Positions 15,455-21,017 are shown, numbered from the stretch's first letter. The stretch: 21,338 nt of DNA from an uncultured Bacilli bacterium (GCA_934098375.1 CAKOOC010000021.1:1-21338); one strand, 5' to 3'. The notes: generated from the letters alone by a model not told the origin. Made by a program: numbers and translations.

Positions 15455-15474
15455 AAAAAACAGGGGTTTCCCTG
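15455..15474 (-). terminator. Rho-independent terminator (minus strand)
   Basis: CAGGG pairs with CCCTG around a short AAAC loop, followed by six T residues on the minus strand. Just upstream on the same strand (about 15480-15530) are a GGGAGGTGGTAACCCCC hairpin and an AGTGACTCTCGTAGTGG segment, all more G+C-rich than the surroundings. This may be a small structured RNA or the decayed end of a small gene. No gene could be supported. Confidence 0.7.
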
Positions 15475-15579
15475 CTTTCTTACCACTACGAGAGTCACTG
15501 CTATAAGGGGGTTACCACCTCCCTTCGTGATTCTATTTTCGTATCTTCCTCGTTTCTATGTTTCTCATCTTCTTTCCTT

Positions 15580-15606
15580 AAAAAAGCAATACCTTTGCGA
15601 TACTGC
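15580..15606 (-). terminator. Terminator of the sigma/anti-sigma operon
   Basis: GCAGTATC pairs with GGTATTGC (two wobbles) around a 5-nt loop, followed by six T residues on the minus strand, 19 bases after the stop codon at 15625. Confidence 0.85.
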
Positions 15607-15624
15607 TCTAATTGAATTGTACTA

Positions 15625-16335
15625 TTATTTAATGATGGATACTAGTAAATCAGTTAACTCTTGTTCAGTAATATTTGAGGTTTCAATATCGAAGTTAATA
15701 CCTTTATAATTAAACTCTGTAAAATATAGTTCGTTATATTTAAAAATTTTTAACTCAAGATTATTTATATTAGACATCCTACTTCCTTCTTCTGAAAAAT
15801 GATAATCTCTAATAGGTTTATTTTCTTTAGAGAATGAAATTCTAATATTTCTATCATTTTTCTCGTTTGAATAATTGATTTCATAACTTTGTAATATATT
15901 ATAATCTTTACTATCTCTATCGGGTTTAATATATATTTCATAAGATTCTTGTTCACTAAAATCACTTGGTATTTTTATGTCTGTTATTTCCTTAAAATAT
16001 GGAAAACTATCTATACTTGTTGTTTTAATATCGGCATCAAGTTTTAGCATCCCTTGAGTCATTTTACTTATGTCATTAATATATAAGTTAATATTATCTT
16101 TTGTTTCTATATTTGGCTTATAAATATCAGGTTTTAGTTGCTTATTGTGATCTTTAATCAACAATACACCACTTATAATTGCTACTAAACAAATTGGTAC
16201 AAAAGACCATTTCAATAAATTCTTTTCTTTTTTCATTGTATCCTCTTTCTCTATTTTTTTGATTATTTCTTTATAATAATCTTTAGGGTTTATATCTTGT
16301 TCTATTGCTCGTTTTAATTTTTCTTTATTTGTCAT
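15625..16335 (-). CDS. Membrane-anchored anti-sigma-like protein
   Basis: A 236-residue protein with a cytoplasmic helical head (1-40), one membrane segment (about 43-60) and an outside domain of about 175 residues. The last part (NYKGINFDIETSNITEQELTD) resembles the C-terminus of DUF4367-type extracellular domains found in Bacillota behind a membrane helix. It follows an ECF sigma factor by 4 bp, and this pairing makes an anti-sigma or sensor role likely: the head would hold the sigma factor and the outer domain would sense an envelope signal. The anti-sigma contact is inferred from context; no classic zinc-binding anti-sigma motif (HxxxCxxC) is present. A strong terminator follows. Confidence 0.7.
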   Translation of the reverse strand: MTNKEKLKRAIEQDINPKDYYKEIIKKIEKEDTMKKEKNLLKWSFVPICLVAIISGVLLIKDHNKQLKPDIYKPNIETKDNINLYINDISKMTQGMLKLDADIKTTSIDSFPYFKEITDIKIPSDFSEQESYEIYIKPDRDSKDYNILQSYEINYSNEKNDRNIRISFSKENKPIRDYHFSEEGSRMSNINNLELKIFKYNELYFTEFNYKGINFDIETSNITEQELTDLLVSIIK

Positions 16336-16339
16336 TTAC

Positions 16340-16879
16340 TTACCCCCCATTTCCAAAATTATTTTGTAATTCTTGGAGTGTTCTATAAATTAAATGCTTT
16401 ATATATGATTCACTTCTTTGTAACTCTTTAGAAATTTCTTTGATGCTTAGTTCTAACTTATAGTATAAATAAAATACCTTGGGAATATCTTGATTTTTTT
16501 TACTTTTTATAAATTTCCAAATTGTATTCCAATTATCTTTTTGAATAATAATTTCATTTATGTTCACACCATCTTCCAATGTTTCAATCAACTCTCGGTC
16601 TTTATCGTTTATTTCAAATAACGAAATTGTTTTGAATTTTTGAAGTAATGTATAATGTTTTTTGATTTTATTATTTGCAATACCTATAAGATAACTTTTA
16701 ATATTAATATCTGATAATTCCTTTTTGTTTATTATGTTCCAAAATTCTAAATATGTTTCTTGCATAATATCATTTGTATCATTAATGTTATGACATTTGA
16801 TGATTACATATTTGAGCAAATCTAAATGTGTCTTATCATATATTTCATTAAATTTATATAGGTTTATTTGACTAGTCAT
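16340..16879 (-). CDS. ECF-type RNA polymerase sigma factor
   Basis: A sigma-70 family protein of about 179 residues with only regions 2 and 4. Region 2 is seen as HLDLLKYVIIKC, NDIMQETYLEFW (about 15-50), and region 4 as VFYLYYKLELSIKEISKEL and SESYIKHLIYRTLQEL (about 134-170, helix-turn-helix). I start it at the ATG at 16879, because AGG lies 8 bases upstream; the GTG at 16888 overlaps that site. It is followed directly by a membrane protein that probably controls it. A GGAAC box upstream suggests that it activates its own promoter. Target genes elsewhere are unknown. Confidence 0.88.
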   Translation of the reverse strand: MTSQINLYKFNEIYDKTHLDLLKYVIIKCHNINDTNDIMQETYLEFWNIINKKELSDINIKSYLIGIANNKIKKHYTLLQKFKTISLFEINDKDRELIETLEDGVNINEIIIQKDNWNTIWKFIKSKKNQDIPKVFYLYYKLELSIKEISKELQRSESYIKHLIYRTLQELQNNFGNGG

Positions 16880-16899
16880 ATTTATCACCTACAATATAA

Positions 16900-16927
16900 T
16901 AATCCCTATTTTTTTGAAAAAAGTTCC
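16900..16927 (-). promoter_or_regulatory. Candidate ECF-type self-activated promoter
   Basis: The minus strand has GGAAC at 16927-16923, the commonest -35 motif of ECF sigma factors, about 18 bases ahead of a GATTAT segment. Transcription would start a short way before the sigma-factor ribosome binding site. The rest of 16928-17100 holds only short open frames on the minus strand, one with a strong AAAGGAGG site encoding just seven residues, which may be gene remnants. Confidence 0.45.
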
Positions 16928-17107
16928 AAAATTTTGAAAAAAAGCAATTTTTTTAAAATCTGCTTTAGAGTTTATATAATTTGTCTTATAGCATATATTT
17001 TTTTCATATTCTCATCATCTCGATAAATAGTAATTTGTTATTATAAATAACAACTCATTATATATTCTTCTTTATTTTCATTCTATGATCCTCCTTTTTT
17101 GAGCATC

Positions 17108-17137
17108 ATAAAACCCCATCTCGGCACTCGAGATGGG
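17108..17137 (-). terminator. Terminator of candidate RNA B
   Basis: A perfect 9-bp CCCATCTCG/CGAGATGGG stem with a 5-nt loop is followed by GTTTTATG on the minus strand. The T run is short. Confidence 0.65.
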
Positions 17138-17250
17138 CTATCATGAACCGAACCCTTGAGGGGTTCGGATAATTTCTTCATGGTGCCTGTGAAGAAGAAG
17201 TCGAATAACTTTTCTTACAAACATTAATAGGTAGTAATAACTTACTAACT
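17108..17250 (-). ncRNA. Candidate small RNA, copy B (paralogue of 18450-18585)
   Basis: On the minus strand a TACAAT -10 box (17262-17257) is followed by about 140 nt. Parts in order: a hairpin built on TAGTAA/TTACTA, an AAGT/ACTT hairpin (with a GAA/TTC extension) around a TCG-containing loop, a GGCACCA box, an 8-bp CCGAACCC/GGGTTCGG hairpin (17168-17148), and a terminator at 17137-17108. The same order and boxes (TTATTACTA, AAAAGTT, ACTTCTTC, GGCACCA) occur in the copy at 18.5 kb. Strong AAAGGAGG with a seven-codon frame follows the terminator, so it could also be a leader of a lost gene. No known family matches by eye. Confidence 0.5.
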
Positions 17251-17300
17251 GATTAAATTGTACCACATTTTTAATAGAAAAATAACAAAAAACATAAAAT

Positions 17301-17331
17301 TTGTAAAAAATTATGAAATATATGCTATAAT
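17301..17331 (+). promoter_or_regulatory. Promoter of the 17355-18059 gene
   Basis: An extended -10 TGCTATAAT (17323-17331) has TTGTAA 19 bp upstream. It is divergent from the promoter of candidate RNA B, about 60 bp away. Confidence 0.55.
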
Positions 17332-17354
17332 ATACTACCAGAAAGAGGGCTTTT

Positions 17355-18059
17355 ATGGAAAATAGAAATTACAAAGTAAACAGAGATAATATTTATGTCG
17401 GGGAAGTTGTAAGAACTGATAGTATTTATCGTTATAATGGAGATACTGATTTTTTTAGAACTAAGCCTGGAATGTTAGATACTGGTAGTTGGTTTTCTTA
17501 TAGAAGTATGTTATTTGTTCCAAATGAAGAGTTATTATCAAATGATTTATTATATCAAAGCCCTAATTATCCTATACTTAATGTTACTGATGATAATATT
17601 TGTTTAAGTCTTGGAAAAAAGAGTATAGTAATAAAAGATGCTTGTAATTTAGCAGCATTACTTGAATATTTTGGATACAATAGAGAACTAACATTTGAAG
17701 ATATCTTAAAAATAAGAAATACATTCTTTACAGGTAGATTTGCTAAAGATAACTGCGAATTATTTGGATGGAAAGAAACAATGGCTGAGGATGTAACATT
17801 TTATGCTTACGGCAAAGAAGTGACAGATCCAAAAGAGTTAGAAAAAAGAAGAAGACAATTTAGGGCTGAGCAACAATCAGGACATAGATCATTTTCTGGG
17901 GTTTCTGAACATGTGTTACCTAGAGAATATTGGAATGTTCTAGATGATAGAGGTGATAATTCTTTAATTGATGCTAGTGAATGGCATGAAAAAATGAATG
18001 CATTTAAACCTCATAAAGAAGAAGGACCAGTTAAAAAATTAAAACCTATAAGAAGATAA
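17355..18059 (+). CDS. Unknown soluble protein, 234 residues
   Basis: I do not recognise this protein. It has no signal peptide or membrane segment. The first 135 residues look globular with a mix of strands and helices (VVIKDACNLAALLEYFGYNRELTF is replaced here by its key parts KDACNLAALLEYFG and LTFEDILKIR). Residues 155-185 are charged and helical (DPKELEKRRRQFRAEQQSG), and the C-terminal tail is rich in Lys and Pro (GPVKKLKPIRR). ATG at 17355 has AGAGGG 5 bases upstream and a good promoter. It is monocistronic, followed at once by a long terminator hairpin, and is flanked by candidate structured RNAs on both sides. Its place beside a defence system and other accessory genes suggests mobile-element cargo, but nothing more can be said. 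Confidence 0.7.
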   Translation: MENRNYKVNRDNIYVGEVVRTDSIYRYNGDTDFFRTKPGMLDTGSWFSYRSMLFVPNEELLSNDLLYQSPNYPILNVTDDNICLSLGKKSIVIKDACNLAALLEYFGYNRELTFEDILKIRNTFFTGRFAKDNCELFGWKETMAEDVTFYAYGKEVTDPKELEKRRRQFRAEQQSGHRSFSGVSEHVLPREYWNVLDDRGDNSLIDASEWHEKMNAFKPHKEEGPVKKLKPIRR

Positions 18060-18060
18060 A

Positions 18061-18117
18061 AGTCGTGACACGTTATGAAATTACGAAGTAATTTTGTAAG
18101 TGGCGATAGACTTTTTT
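18061..18117 (+). terminator. Long terminator hairpin, also first part of repeat element copy 2
   Basis: It starts one base after the stop codon. AGTC/GACT and CAC/GTG close an inner 12-bp stem (TTATGAAATTAC against GTAATTTTGTAA with wobbles, GAA loop), and six T residues follow. Confidence 0.7.
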
Positions 18118-18152
18118 CTTTTATTTTCATTACGAAGTTTTGAAAATAAATA
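18061..18152 (+). repeat. Structured repeat element, copy 2 (first copy at 1761-1852, other strand)
   Basis: It shares AGTNGTGACACGTT, TTTGTAA, GCGA, a T6 run and the TTATTTTCATTA(C/T)GAAG hairpin arm with the copy near tRNA-Thr, in the same order. In this copy the first half acts as the gene terminator and the second half is a TTTATTTTCA/TGAAAATAAA hairpin. Confidence 0.6.
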
Positions 18153-18335
18153 ATTGTAATTTATTGCAATTAAAAAAACATAATTATGGTTTGAGCAAGG
18201 AGTTCTTGCTTAATTATGTTTTAGGGTTTCAAAAGGAAATATTCCCTTTGCACACCTATTGGCTCTGCCAATAGAGAAGTGTGTTTTATCTATTGGAAAT
18301 AGATATTACTGACAAGACTCTGCTTGTCTTTTTAT
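18153..18335 (+). other. Chain of hairpins ending in a terminator
   Basis: Beyond the repeat element come AATTGTAAT/ATTGCAATT (about 18154-18173), a nested ACATAATTA/TAATTATGT stem enclosing AGCAAG/CTTGCT (about 18177-18222), CACAC...TATTGG/CCAATA...GTGTG (about 18250-18286), ATCTATT/AATAGAT (18288-18304), and finally GACAAG/CTTGTC with five T residues (18311-18333). Nothing here is coding. Such a dense row suggests a structured non-coding RNA or stacked terminators. Confidence 0.5.
18311..18333 (+). terminator. Rho-independent terminator closing the hairpin chain
   Basis: GACAAG pairs with CTTGTC around ACTCTG, followed by TTTTTAT on the plus strand. Confidence 0.8.
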
Positions 18336-18463
18336 ATGTCTATATCTCTATCATCATAATCTTTATCAATTCCATAATTTTGTTCATAGATATAACTATT
18401 TATTTCTTCTTCCCTAGGTGTATAATCACTTTCCCTTTCTTTAAATAACAAAAAAACTAACAT
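18332..18463 (-). CDS. Possible small acidic protein or gene remnant (43 residues)
   Basis: A minus-strand frame from the ATG at 18463 encodes MLVFLLFKERESDYTPREEE and then a Tyr/Asp-rich end (YGIDKDYDDRDIDI). The composition looks coding. The frame stays open upstream to a TGA near 18513, so it may be the tail of a longer gene. There is no ribosome binding site, and its start lies inside a convincing terminator hairpin, so it may be the decayed gene once placed after candidate RNA A. Confidence 0.3.
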   Translation of the reverse strand: MLVFLLFKERESDYTPREEEINSYIYEQNYGIDKDYDDRDIDI

Positions 18464-18472
18464 TTCTGTTAG
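18450..18472 (-). terminator. Terminator of candidate RNA A
   Basis: CTAACA pairs with TGTTAG across a GAAA tetraloop, followed by seven T residues on the minus strand. It would also stop read-through from the Pycsar operon. Confidence 0.8.
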
Positions 18473-18585
18473 CAATTTATTACTCTCGAATATTAAAAGT
18501 TCGAGTATCAATCAATCTGGTGCCCTAAAGGAAGAAGTGCGACAACTTTTTGAGCTAGATAATAGTTAGTAATAAGCTATTAACT
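18450..18585 (-). ncRNA. Candidate small RNA, copy A (paralogue of 17108-17250)
   Basis: A promoter (TTGTAA-16-TATACT) overlaps the end of the cyclase gene. The roughly 135-nt product contains a TAGTTA/TAACTA hairpin, an AAGT/ACTT hairpin, a GGGCACCAGATTGAT box, an ACTCGAA/TTCGAGAGT hairpin and a GNRA-loop terminator. The boxes and their order match copy B. The GCACCAGATTGAT box plus the following CTCGAA/TTCGAG hairpin also occurs at the 3' end of tRNA-Thr (2021-2057). Function unknown. Confidence 0.5.
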
Positions 18586-18591
18586 AATATA

Positions 18592-18619
18592 AGTATAACA
18601 TATTTTTAAATAATTACAA
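18592..18619 (-). promoter_or_regulatory. Promoter of candidate RNA A
   Basis: TTGTAA (18619-18614, including the cyclase stop codon) and TATACT (18597-18592) are 16 bp apart on the minus strand. Confidence 0.6.
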
Positions 18620-19348
18620 GTTTTCTTCAATCCATTTATCAAATGTTGTATCAATTATATTTCCATAGTATGTATATGAATTTATATCATAATCATATTT
18701 TTCTGTAAACCAACTTCTGGCTTTTGAATTTTCTTTTTCTAAACGTTCAATAAAATTAATAAATGCTAAATAACTCACTCCTATTGTTGAATTTCCATTT
18801 CTACCAGCTTTGTCAGCTAATACGCAAGCATCTATAACAGCTTTACCAATCCATATTCGATCATTTATACCAGTTCCTTTTTTACCAGCTTTTATAACTA
18901 GATCTTCACCAACACCTATCCCAATACCTATATTAATGGTAGGATATCCTTTATTTATTAATAATCTATTTAACATTTTTATCAAACAATTTATATATGT
19001 TCCTATTGTAAGTAATTCGTATGTGTCATTTTGGTTAGGAGTTGAAAAAACTCCGTAAACACAGTCTCCACGAACTCCTATTTGTCTTGCATTATTGCTA
19101 CTATTCATAATTGAAATTACTTCAGAGGCAAAACTTCTTAATATTTTTGCAACAACAATATCTTCTTCATTTTCAATAAGTTTTTTTGAACTAACGATAT
19201 CGACAAAAATTGCTCCAATCCAACTTCTAATGCCATTATCATATGTGAAATTCGTATCATCTTTAGGTACGTTTTTGTTTTGTATTTCAGTATTATTATT
19301 TAATATTTCTTCTAGCTTATTTTTTCCCTCTTTATAATCATAAAACAT
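18614..19348 (-). CDS. pycC: Pycsar class III nucleotide cyclase (pyrimidine cyclase)
   Basis: A 244-residue soluble protein with one class III nucleotide cyclase domain (about 43-195). The two metal-binding aspartates are D50 in FVDIVSS and D95 in RGDCVYGVF; GIGIGVGED (141-149) and RIWIGKAVIDACVLADKAG (164-182) match later conserved blocks. Pycsar cyclases make cCMP or cUMP when a phage infects and the messenger activates the partner effector. The partner gene ends 12 bp upstream, and AGGGG lies about 9 bases before this ATG. The 40-residue N-terminal part is low-complexity and unlike any domain I know. The cyclase fold is clear; the pyrimidine preference (cCMP or cUMP) is inferred from the effector next to it and cannot be read here. 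Confidence 0.87.
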   Translation of the reverse strand: MFYDYKEGKNKLEEILNNNTEIQNKNVPKDDTNFTYDNGIRSWIGAIFVDIVSSKKLIENEEDIVVAKILRSFASEVISIMNSSNNARQIGVRGDCVYGVFSTPNQNDTYELLTIGTYINCLIKMLNRLLINKGYPTINIGIGIGVGEDLVIKAGKKGTGINDRIWIGKAVIDACVLADKAGRNGNSTIGVSYLAFINFIERLEKENSKARSWFTEKYDYDINSYTYYGNIIDTTFDKWIEENL

Positions 19349-19360
19349 ACTATCAACCCC

Positions 19361-19906
19361 TTATAAATATATTAAAATTCCAATGATATACATAATAATT
19401 GTACCAATTAATCCTTTTAAAAAAAATTTAATACCTTTAGCAAAATTTATAAATTTTTGACTACAAATAATTGAATTTAAATAAATTTGATTAAGTAAAT
19501 CATCTAATATATCATCTTCATTAGCTTTTAATAAATCTTTTTTATATTCTTTAAAATTTGAATATTTGCATATACTTCCAAAATATATAAATGATTTTGT
19601 ATTTTTAAATTTTATTTTTAATGTTGGAATTAGAACCTTTATTAAGCAATACAATCCATATATACAAAAACAAATCAACAATATAAATATAATTATGTAA
19701 AGAACATCATCAAAATTAATATCTAAAATAATTTCATTTACTATCTTTAATAAGTTATTAGTAATACTTCCATTCGAAAAAATAATTGTTAAAATTATTC
19801 CTACTATTCCAAGTACAATGGATGTTTTATTATCGGAATTATTAATCCATTCATTAATTATCTCGAGTTTTTTATATGAATCATCTTTAATATTTTTTTT
19901 ATTCAT
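19361..19906 (-). CDS. pycTM: Pycsar membrane effector (PycTM type)
   Basis: A 181-residue membrane protein. An N-terminal helix carries the (I/V)NEWI-x-x-(S/A)D-x-K-x-S segment, followed by TM1 (about 29-45), TM2 (about 68-90), a cytoplasmic helical region with SFIYFGSI and DLLNQIYLNSIICSQKF, and a last hydrophobic helix at the very C-terminus. This order matches the Pycsar effector domain, which damages the membrane when it binds the cyclic pyrimidine messenger, stopping phage spread. I start it at the ATG at 19906, because GGAGG lies 5 bases upstream; a TTG four codons earlier overlaps that site. It precedes the cyclase by 12 bp in the same operon. Promoter and an unusual leader hairpin lie upstream. 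Confidence 0.85.
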   Translation of the reverse strand: MNKKNIKDDSYKKLEIINEWINNSDNKTSIVLGIVGIILTIIFSNGSITNNLLKIVNEIILDINFDDVLYIIIFILLICFCIYGLYCLIKVLIPTLKIKFKNTKSFIYFGSICKYSNFKEYKKDLLKANEDDILDDLLNQIYLNSIICSQKFINFAKGIKFFLKGLIGTIIMYIIGILIYL

Positions 19907-19920
19907 TTTTACCTCCAAAT

Positions 19921-19950
19921 AAAAAGCAGTATAATCATAATGTTATACTG
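19921..19950 (-). promoter_or_regulatory. Terminator-like hairpin in the Pycsar leader
   Basis: On the minus strand CAGTATAA pairs perfectly with TTATACTG (8 bp, 8-nt loop) and is followed by CTTTTTATTT and then GGAGG. It lies between the -10 box and the effector gene, beginning about 6 nt after the likely transcription start, so it belongs to the operon's own leader. Confidence 0.6.
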
Positions 19951-19962
19951 AAATCTATATTA

Positions 19963-19991
19963 ATTATAGCACATTTTTCTTTTAAACTAAA
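19963..19991 (-). promoter_or_regulatory. Promoter of the Pycsar operon
   Basis: An extended -10 (TGCTATAAT, TATAAT at 19968-19963) has TTTAGT 17 bp upstream on the minus strand. Confidence 0.6.
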
Positions 19992-20050
19992 CATTTTAAA
20001 CAATATTTTAGTAAAAAAAGCTAAATCTATTAAAATAAGTTTTGTTTTAT

Positions 20051-20058
20051 GATATAAT
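20051..20058 (+). promoter_or_regulatory. -10 box of the 20102 gene pair
   Basis: TATAAT at 20053-20058, preceded by TG one base away (extended -10), is divergent from the Pycsar promoter. No clear -35 hexamer is seen. Confidence 0.5.
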
Positions 20059-20101
20059 TATTATGTAATTTATGAACGTCTACAAGTGAGGATGTGATTT
20101 T

Positions 20102-20788
20102 ATGGACGAAAATAAAACTTTAGAAACGAGATTAGAAGATGTACCATTTTTAAATTCAAAACCAAATTTTGGGCAAAATTTAATTGGCTTACATAATAGA
20201 GGAATTTATACTTTAAATGATTTTATTACTATGGATTTAAAGTCAATACCTGATAAGTCAAGAAGAAATGAATTCTTTAGAATGATTGATATTCTGAAAT
20301 GTAAATATTTAGGAGAAGATTTAGTATGCGATGTTTTACTTCAAAAAATTTATCCTGCAACCTATGAGGAATATTTAAAATTAAAAGAAAAATATCATTA
20401 TCCAGATATTATGGAAGAGTGGTTAATGCGCGATATTCTTCAAATTTTAAAAAGAGATTGTTCAAAATTAGGCATACCATTTAAAGAAGTAAAATATAAA
20501 AGATTATTTCGACCAGATATGGAACAGACAACATTATCAATGAAAGATTATTTGGAAAATGAAGACATAAGAAATAGTCATGCAAAATATTTAGTAGATT
20601 TTTATTTAGAGTATTTTAAAATTAAAGATGATAAAAAGGATGATGTAATAACATTATCAGAATTAGAAGCGTTAAAAAAACAATTATCAGGTTTGATTAG
20701 TCAAAGAGATGATTTAAATCAGCAAATTGAAGATATTAAAGTTCAAATTCAATTAATAAGTGAGGGTAAAAATAATGCAAGAAAATAA
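20102..20788 (+). CDS. Unknown protein with helix-hairpin-helix-like start and C-terminal coiled coil
   Basis: I do not recognise this 228-residue protein. Residues 20-60 (NLIGLHNRGIYTLNDFITMDLKSIP in part: LHNRGIYTLNDF, then SIPDKSR) resemble a helix-hairpin-helix of the RNA polymerase alpha C-terminal type, which would bind nucleic acid. The middle is alpha-helical and charged. Residues 186-222 form a coiled coil (heptads from ELEALKKQL to IEDIKVQIQL). It has no membrane segment. AGGATGTGAT lies just before the ATG and matches the anti-Shine-Dalgarno sequence well. It is divergent from the Pycsar operon and is followed by a second coiled-coil gene that overlaps it by 14 bp. A regulator or a partner of a mobile element is plausible, but unproven. 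Confidence 0.65.
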   Translation: MDENKTLETRLEDVPFLNSKPNFGQNLIGLHNRGIYTLNDFITMDLKSIPDKSRRNEFFRMIDILKCKYLGEDLVCDVLLQKIYPATYEEYLKLKEKYHYPDIMEEWLMRDILQILKRDCSKLGIPFKEVKYKRLFRPDMEQTTLSMKDYLENEDIRNSHAKYLVDFYLEYFKIKDDKKDDVITLSELEALKKQLSGLISQRDDLNQQIEDIKVQIQLISEGKNNARK

Positions 20789-20906
20789 TAGCATAGAAGA
20801 TATTAAAAAATATATAGAAAATTTAAAAAATGAAATACTTGATAAACAATCTGAACTAAATAAATTAATTAGTATTTTAAATAACGAAAATGATTTTAAT
20901 GAATAA
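20775..20906 (+). CDS. Small coiled-coil protein, 43 residues
   Basis: A short gene starting inside the end of the previous one. ATG at 20775 is preceded by GAGGG 8 bases upstream. The product (MQENNSIEDIKKYIENL, then KNEILDKQSELNKLISIL) is one amphipathic heptad helix with an Asn/Asp-rich end. It resembles the C-terminal coiled coil of its upstream neighbour, so the two may pair. A terminator overlaps its stop codon. Confidence 0.6.
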   Translation: MQENNSIEDIKKYIENLKNEILDKQSELNKLISILNNENDFNE

Positions 20907-20915
20907 TCATTTTTA
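20890..20915 (+). terminator. Terminator of the 20102-20906 gene pair
   Basis: ATGATT pairs with AATCAT around a 9-nt loop and is followed by TTTTTAT; the stop codon TAA lies in the hairpin. A further perfect 9-bp hairpin (GCATATTGA/TCAATATGC, 20922-20942) follows. Confidence 0.55.
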
Positions 20916-20983
20916 TAATAAGCATATTGACTGTCAATATGCAAGTGTGTTTTCTAAATTATCAAAAATTTAGTATAAGCAAA

Positions 20984-21017
20984 GAATACGACTAATCAAA
21001 GTAGTCGTATTCTTTTT
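20984..21017 (+). terminator. Terminator overlapping the end of the minus-strand gene
   Basis: GAATACGACT pairs perfectly with AGTCGTATTC around a 9-nt loop, followed by five T residues on the plus strand. Its right arm and loop also encode the last residues and stop of the converging gene. Confidence 0.75.

Noticed and set aside
15452..15709. Plus-strand open frame of 85 codons
   Set aside because: It overlaps two minus-strand terminators and the end of the anti-sigma-like gene; no ribosome binding site. The underlying DNA may be a structured RNA region.
15765..15965. Minus-strand open frame inside the anti-sigma-like gene
   Set aside because: Out-of-frame shadow of a well-supported gene.
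17108..17262. T-box or known riboswitch in RNA B (and A)
   Set aside because: No AGGGTGGNACCGCG-type T-box or other core consensus that I know is present.
18061..18152. Guanidine-II or ZTP riboswitch, suggested by ACGA loops and GTCGTGAC
   Set aside because: The second copy lacks the ACGA loop and neither copy has the rest of either consensus; position after a stop codon does not suit a leader riboswitch.
18810..19337. Two plus-strand open frames opposite the cyclase
   Set aside because: Antisense to conserved cyclase motifs; no start signals.
20753..20944. Minus-strand open frame of 63 codons
   Set aside because: Antisense to the 43-residue coiled-coil gene, which has a proper ribosome binding site, and it crosses two hairpins.
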